The position numbers and the translations under genes are program-made. From OLB16 sp964422415 (lineage in GTDB: Bacteria > Hinthialibacterota > Hinthialibacteria > OLB16): a stretch of DNA of 64,000 nt. The stretch is from contig CAYRBI010000005.1 of NCBI GenBank assembly GCA_964422415.1, positions 1 through 64,000 on the forward strand, given 5' to 3'. Positions 59,319 to 64,000 of this stretch are shown one piece after another. The notes below the pieces were generated by a model, which saw nothing but the letters and a program-made list of their open reading frames with translations, did not search any database and was not told the DNA's origin. Position 1 is the stretch's first letter. Every line of letters starts with the position of its first letter.

Positions 59319-59945
59319 CTATCCATTGAGCCGCTTGTTGAGCGGCTCAACCGTATTCTGAATCATCAGGAGGTTTCTAGCCTCGACGGCATCAAGTGTG
59401 GAAAGGTCTTGCGCGCGGACCAATCTTAGCCCTGGAATATTCCGGGCTGATAGAAACACATTCTCACTGAGGCCATCATGTACCAGAATGGTTCCCTTCC
59501 CAAGGTCCAGAGCAGAGAGAATTCCCGCAAAGGCCTTGGTTTTGATCTCACCCAAGCGAACCTCATCAAGGATCTTAATTGCGTTTTCCCGTACTTTCTG
59601 GGAGAGGGCGCATTTCAGTGAACCGTGCTTCATCTTCACGGGGACATCTTTATGAAAGTTGGGCACTTGTCCACCGAAAGGACGTCCACCCCCCACCCAA
59701 TGCGGGGCACGGATACTACCCTGACGGGCGCGGCCTGTTCCTTTTTGACGCCAAGGTTTCTTACCGCCACCGCTCACCATCGAGCGGGTCTTGGTCATCG
59801 AGGTTCCCTGCCGTTTGTTGGAACGTTGCGCCACTACGACCTGGTGGATCAGTCCGGGACGGTCTTCGCAATTGAAGATCTCATCGGGCAGGTCAACCTG
59901 TCCCACAGTGGAGCCGTCTTGTCGATATAGAGGTAAGGTCGGCAT
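59319..59945 (-). CDS. rplD: 50S ribosomal protein L4
   Basis: Tunnel protein of 208 aa, and in some bacteria an S10-operon repressor. The extended loop is GTSMTKTRSMVSGGGKKPWR followed by QKGTGRARQGSIRAPHWVGG. 10 nt after rplC. Confidence 0.98.
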   Translation of the reverse strand: MPTLPLYRQDGSTVGQVDLPDEIFNCEDRPGLIHQVVVAQRSNKRQGTSMTKTRSMVSGGGKKPWRQKGTGRARQGSIRAPHWVGGGRPFGGQVPNFHKDVPVKMKHGSLKCALSQKVRENAIKILDEVRLGEIKTKAFAGILSALDLGKGTILVHDGLSENVFLSARNIPGLRLVRAQDLSTLDAVEARNLLMIQNTVEPLNKRLNG

Positions 59946-59955
59946 GGGATCTGTC

Positions 59956-60609
59956 CTATTTCTTCACCTTCAAAGCCTTGCCGCGGTTGCTAGCGCGGAT
60001 CTCGATCAGGCGGCCTGGAGGGCCCGGAACACACCCCTTCACATAGATGAGGTGGTTCTCGGCATCCACTTTGGCAACCTTCAGGCCAAGAGCCGTCACT
60101 TGCGCGCCCCCCATCCGTCCAGCCATACGCTGGCCCCGGAAGACACGCGAGGGGTAGGAGCTGGCTCCGATGGAACCCGGTACACGGGTTTCCATTTGGC
60201 CATGGCTTCCCTTTTGCCCACCGAAGTGGTGGCGTTTGACAACGCCCGCGAACCCCTTCCCCTTGCTGGTTCCCGTCACATCCACATACTCACCCTCCGC
60301 GAAGGCATCCGCCAAAAGGGTCACCCCAACTTCGGGCAATTCCTCTTCTTGGGTGCATCTGACTTCACGGAGATAGCGTTTCGGTTCGGCCCCAGCCTTC
60401 TCGAAATGCCCCCGTAAGGGCTTACTCACGCTCTTTTCCCGGATCTCACCAAAACCAATTTGGTAGGCGCAATAGCCATCCGAGTCGAGCCGCTTTACCT
60501 GGACGACAGGGCATGGTCCCACCTCAAGAGCGGTCATGGGGATCACCGCTCCGTTCTCATCAAACATGTGGGTCATGCGCAGTTTCCGTCCCAATAGGGT
60601 CTTCGCCAT
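59956..60609 (-). CDS. rplC: 50S ribosomal protein L3
   Basis: Early-assembly protein of 217 aa. It starts with LGRKLRMTHMFDENGAVIPM and has the signature KGFAGVVKRHHFGGQKGSHG and GRMGGAQVTALGLKVAKVDA. 15 nt after rpsJ. Confidence 0.98.
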   Translation of the reverse strand: MAKTLLGRKLRMTHMFDENGAVIPMTALEVGPCPVVQVKRLDSDGYCAYQIGFGEIREKSVSKPLRGHFEKAGAEPKRYLREVRCTQEEELPEVGVTLLADAFAEGEYVDVTGTSKGKGFAGVVKRHHFGGQKGSHGQMETRVPGSIGASSYPSRVFRGQRMAGRMGGAQVTALGLKVAKVDAENHLIYVKGCVPGPPGRLIEIRASNRGKALKVKK

Positions 60610-60624
60610 CGGTGCGGTCCCGTC

Positions 60625-60933
60625 TTAAACTTGAATTTCGACAAAGACACCCGCCGGCAGATCGAGCTGCTGCAGAGCGTCCATGGTTTTCGGACTTGAC
60701 TCGCGAATATCAATGAGACGTTTATGAGTCCTCATCTCAAATTGTTCGCGTGACTTCTTGTCCGTGAATGTGGAGCGGTTCACTGTATACCGTTTCATCC
60801 CGGTGGGCAGTGGAATCGGTCCCACAATTTTTGCTCCGGTCCTTCGGGCTGTCTCGACAATCTGCTGAGTGGATTGATCAATCAGCCGGTGGTCGAAAGA
60901 TTTCAGCCTGATCCTAATGTTGGGCTGTGCCAT
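60625..60933 (-). CDS. rpsJ: 30S ribosomal protein S10 (NusE)
   Basis: Protein of 102 aa that also acts in transcription antitermination. It has IRIRLKSFDHRLIDQSTQQI, GAKIVGPIPLPTGMKRYTVN and FEMRTHKRLIDIRESSPKTM. 18 nt after tuf. Confidence 0.98.
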   Translation of the reverse strand: MAQPNIRIRLKSFDHRLIDQSTQQIVETARRTGAKIVGPIPLPTGMKRYTVNRSTFTDKKSREQFEMRTHKRLIDIRESSPKTMDALQQLDLPAGVFVEIQV

Positions 60934-60951
60934 GGAAGTCCCTTTGCCCTG

Positions 60952-62145
60952 TTATTCGAGGATCTCGCTGATGACACCCGCGCCCACGGTGCGTCCACCT
61001 TCGCGGATAGCGAAGCGGAGCTCTTTTTCCATGGCGATCGGGGTCAGCAGCTCACCTGTAACCTCAATATTATCCCCGGGCATAACCATCTCAGTGCCTT
61101 CGGGCAGGGTAATGTTCCCTGTCACGTCAGTAGTGCGGAAGTAGAACTGAGGACGGTAGCCATTGAAGAATGGGGTATGACGCCCACCTTCGTCCTTGCC
61201 GAGGATGTAGCAAGTCGCCTTGAACTTCTTGTGCGGCTTGATCGAGCCCGGTTTGGCGATAACCTGACCACGCTCGATGCCTGTACGCTCAACGCCACGC
61301 AGCAACAGACCAACGTTGTCGCCCGCTTGGGCGTTATCGAGCAGCTTACGGAACATTTCAATGTCGGTGCAGGTGGTCTTGACTGTGTCGCGGATACCGA
61401 CGATCTCAACTTCTTCCATGCGCTTGATGGTGCCGCGCTCAACACGTCCGGTGGCCACTGTACCACGACCAGCGATCGAGAAGACGTCTTCGACCGGCAT
61501 CAGGAATGGCTTGTCAACATCACGCTCGGGCAGTGGGATGTAGCTATCGACAGCCGCCAGGAGGTCATCAATGCACTTGCAGGCGGCATCATCCTTACCC
61601 TCGGACTCCATGGCTTTCAGAGCGGAGCCGATGATCACCGGGATGTCATCGCCGGGGAAATTGTAAGAAGAGAGCAGCTCGCGAACCTCGAGCTCGACCA
61701 GCTGGAGCAGCTCGGGATCATCCACCATGTCGGCCTTGTTCATGAAGACCACCATGTATGGAACGTTCACCTGACGAGCCAGGAGGACGTGCTCACGGGT
61801 CTGAGGCATCGGACCATCAGCCGCTGAAACAACTAGAATGGCACCATCCATCTGCGCCGCACCCGTGATCATGTTCTTGATATAGTCGGCGTGACCTGGG
61901 CAGTCCACATGCGCGTAGTGACGGTTGTCGCTTTCATACTCGACGTGCTGGGTGGCGATTGTTATCCCGCGCGCCTTCTCTTCCGGGGCATTGTCAATAT
62001 CCTCATACTTACGCACAGAAGCCTTGCCCTTCAGAGATTGCCGCATGGTAATAGCGGCTGTAAGGGTGGTTTTGCCGTGGTCGACGTGACCAATAGTCCC
62101 GATGTTAACGTGCGGTTTGGTCCTCTCGAACTTCGCTTTTCCCAT
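60952..62145 (-). CDS. tuf: Elongation factor Tu
   Basis: GTPase of 397 aa that delivers aminoacyl-tRNA. G1 GHVDHGKT, G2 in EEKARGITIATQHVEY, G3 DCPGHADY and G4 NKADMVDD are intact. ATG 62145 has GGAGGAAGG upstream; the frame extends further without conservation. It is 91 nt after fusA. Confidence 0.98.
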   Translation of the reverse strand: MGKAKFERTKPHVNIGTIGHVDHGKTTLTAAITMRQSLKGKASVRKYEDIDNAPEEKARGITIATQHVEYESDNRHYAHVDCPGHADYIKNMITGAAQMDGAILVVSAADGPMPQTREHVLLARQVNVPYMVVFMNKADMVDDPELLQLVELEVRELLSSYNFPGDDIPVIIGSALKAMESEGKDDAACKCIDDLLAAVDSYIPLPERDVDKPFLMPVEDVFSIAGRGTVATGRVERGTIKRMEEVEIVGIRDTVKTTCTDIEMFRKLLDNAQAGDNVGLLLRGVERTGIERGQVIAKPGSIKPHKKFKATCYILGKDEGGRHTPFFNGYRPQFYFRTTDVTGNITLPEGTEMVMPGDNIEVTGELLTPIAMEKELRFAIREGGRTVGAGVISEILE

Positions 62146-62236
62146 CGTCCTTCCTCCCGATGACGGTATATCACAACGTCTTGATTCTCCGTATTGACAC
62201 GGTGAATCTATCTGTAGACTCTTACTCACGCGCCGA

Positions 62237-64000
62237 TTACTTCATGCGCGCGATGATCTCATCCGCTATCTTCTGAGGCACTGCCTCATAATGCGCAATC
62301 TGCATGGTGTAGGTTGCCCTGCCCTGGGTCAATGACCGCAGGGTGGTGGCGTAACCGAACATTTCAGCCAAGGGGACCAAACCAGTCACCACCTGATTAT
62401 TGATCCGTGCTTCCATCCGTTCGATCCGGCCGCGGCGGGAGTTGAGACTTCCCACCACCTCGCCCAGGTAATCTTCAGGGGTCACTGCTTCCACCTCCAT
62501 GACCGGTTCGAGGATGACGGGCTTGCCCCTCCGGAAACCCTCCTGGAAGGCCATTGAGCCGGCGATCGAGAAGGCCATTTCGCTTGAGTCAACCGAGTGG
62601 AAGGTGCCATCGATCAGAATCGCTTTGATGTCCACAACCGGATAACCCGCTAACACTCCATTGCCCATGGCGGCGATGATGCCTTTTTCAACCGCTGGTA
62701 TATATTCTTTCGGAATCGCCCCGCCGATGATCTTGTTTTCGAATTCGAATCCAGTTCCGGGTTCGAGTGGCTCGAACTGCATCACCACATGGCCATACTG
62801 ACCGCGGCCACCTGTCTGACGGACAAATTTTCCTTGTGCTTCCGACTTGACCGTCATGGTTTCACGGTAAGCCACCTGTGGCTTGCCGACATTTGCTCCA
62901 ACCTTGAACTCACGAGTGAGCCGGTCGACCAGAATCTCGAGATGCAGTTCACCCATTCCCGCGATGATGGTCTGACCCGTTTCCTCATCCGTGTGAACTT
63001 GGAAGGTCGGATCATCCTCGGACAGTTTTGCCAGGCTGGTCGCCAACTTGTCCTGATCCAATTTGGTCTTGGGTTCGATTGCTACGCTAATAACTGGTTC
63101 GGGAAACTCCAGTGCTTCCAGAACAATTGGCTCATTGGGATCGCAAAGTGTATCGCCCGTGTAAGTATGTCCAAGGCCGATCGCAACGGCGATTTCACCT
63201 GTTCCCACCATCTCCACATCTTCACGCTTGTTAGCGTGCATTCTCAGAAGGCGTCCCACACGTTCTTTCTTGCCGGTGGTGGTATTGAGAACTGTTTGCC
63301 CGGAGGAAATGGTTCCCGAATAAACTCTGAAGAAGACGAGCTTACCATGCACATCCGACTGCAGTTTGAACGCCAAGGCTGAAAACGGAGCCTCTTCACT
63401 GGGAGGACGGAAGACATGCTCTTCGGGTTCTCCCGGAAGGTACCCTTGCACCGGGGGTTTATCGAGAGGCGAGGGTAGATAATCCACCACCGCGTCCATT
63501 AACAACTGAACCCCTTTGTTCTTGAATGACGCCCCACAGAGAACCGGGATGAAGTCATTCGCTATCACGGCTTTCCGTATCGCCGTCTTGAGATCCTCAA
63601 CCGGTATCTCGATGCCCCCGAGATAGCGCTCAAGGATCGTCTCATCACGGTCAGCTAAGGCCTCAATCAAGTGGGTTTTATTCTTGATATAGGCTTCCCA
63701 TTGATCCGCCGGAATCTCGAACTGGATCGGTTTGGCACCCGCATCCTCGGTATTCCAGGTATATGCCACTCCTTCGATCAGATCGATCAAGGAGGTAAAG
63801 TTTTCTTCAGCCCCGACGGGGATCTGAATGGGGACCGCATTGGCGCCGAGACGGTCATGCATCATGCGGACGGTACCGAAGAAATCCGCCCCCATGCGGT
63901 CCATCTTATTCACAAAAGCAAGCCGTGGAACTCCATACTTGTCGGCTTGGCGCCAGACGGTCTCGGACTGGGGTTCCACACCCCCCACGGCACAGAACAA
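62237..64000 (-). CDS. fusA: Elongation factor G, C-terminal 587 residues (cut by window end)
   Basis: Translocation GTPase. The start lies beyond base 64000, so roughly the first 100 residues are missing. The visible part begins just after G3, with PQSETVWRQADKYGVPRLAF and G4 NKMDRMGADF. Domains II to V follow, including GMGELHLEILVDRLTREFKV, RQTGGRGQYGHVVMQFEPLE and the AEMFGYATTLRSLTQGRATY end. rpsL and rpsG are expected further upstream. Confidence 0.98.
   Translation of the reverse strand: MFCAVGGVEPQSETVWRQADKYGVPRLAFVNKMDRMGADFFGTVRMMHDRLGANAVPIQIPVGAEENFTSLIDLIEGVAYTWNTEDAGAKPIQFEIPADQWEAYIKNKTHLIEALADRDETILERYLGGIEIPVEDLKTAIRKAVIANDFIPVLCGASFKNKGVQLLMDAVVDYLPSPLDKPPVQGYLPGEPEEHVFRPPSEEAPFSALAFKLQSDVHGKLVFFRVYSGTISSGQTVLNTTTGKKERVGRLLRMHANKREDVEMVGTGEIAVAIGLGHTYTGDTLCDPNEPIVLEALEFPEPVISVAIEPKTKLDQDKLATSLAKLSEDDPTFQVHTDEETGQTIIAGMGELHLEILVDRLTREFKVGANVGKPQVAYRETMTVKSEAQGKFVRQTGGRGQYGHVVMQFEPLEPGTGFEFENKIIGGAIPKEYIPAVEKGIIAAMGNGVLAGYPVVDIKAILIDGTFHSVDSSEMAFSIAGSMAFQEGFRRGKPVILEPVMEVEAVTPEDYLGEVVGSLNSRRGRIERMEARINNQVVTGLVPLAEMFGYATTLRSLTQGRATYTMQIAHYEAVPQKIADEIIARMK

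Noticed and set aside
60874..61827. 317-codon open frame on the plus strand
   Set aside because: It lies antisense to tuf; highly biased codons in tuf often leave the opposite strand open.

Overview
The window is a 64-kb stretch of a moderately GC-rich bacterial chromosome with a Gram-negative style envelope (lipoproteins, a SurA-like foldase, Tat-exported enzymes) and flagella. Several families point to an environmental bacterium of the PVC/FCB-type or a related candidate phylum: a Minf_1886-type protein, a TIGR04073-type protein, Tat-exported Gfo/Idh/MocA and sugar isomerase/epimerase enzymes, and a large carboxypeptidase-regulatory-domain lipoprotein. This placement is inference; no rRNA or tRNA gene is present to settle it.

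Layout. (1) 1-16.4 kb, mixed metabolic and accessory genes: a cut-off DUF2281-like protein; a RhlE-like DEAD-box helicase behind a leader with three stem-loops; a tightly overlapping TerC / solute-binding protein / double permease operon with no ATPase; trpC with a MOP-type flippase; a small lipoprotein; a sugar isomerase-like protein with a short N-acetylglutamate synthase; gatA; a GT4 glycosyltransferase; and a Tat-exported oxidoreductase/isomerase pair. (2) 16.4-25.2 kb, envelope and secretion: an orphan membrane histidine kinase, a 642-aa lipoprotein, and divergent from it an unknown secreted protein, a two-domain parvulin foldase and a secreted glycosidase-like protein. (3) 25.2-41.0 kb, one long leftward flagellar operon: fliL-fliM-fliY-fliO-fliP-fliQ-fliR-flhB-flhA-flhF-flhG-unknown membrane protein-fliA-small protein-DUF2802-HEAT protein. 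It has a good sigma70-type promoter overlapped by a palindrome, and two ~142-bp palindromic elements flanked by TA. (4) 41.3-45.3 kb, a rightward three-gene set: a YchF-like GTPase, an enolase-superfamily epimerase and a GH3-family amide synthetase, which I regard as the best candidate for an undescribed pathway. (5) 45.3-64.0 kb, the leftward str-S10-spc-alpha supercluster from fusA (cut by the window end) to rplQ, with secY, map, infA, rpmJ and rpoA, ending in a Minf_1886-type gene. A TIGR04073-type exported protein, bracketed by two hairpins, sits between rplN and rplX; adk is missing between secY and map.

Functional picture. Regions 3 and 5 are conserved machinery with unusual additions: mobile palindromes, new flagellar-operon proteins, a FliY whose CheC-like sites look lost, and an exported protein inside the ribosomal operon. 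Regions 1, 2 and 4 hold the accessory biology: exported sugar chemistry, envelope lipoproteins and a possible acyl-amino-acid or dipeptide pathway. No CRISPR array, prophage, complete transposase gene, tRNA or rRNA was seen.
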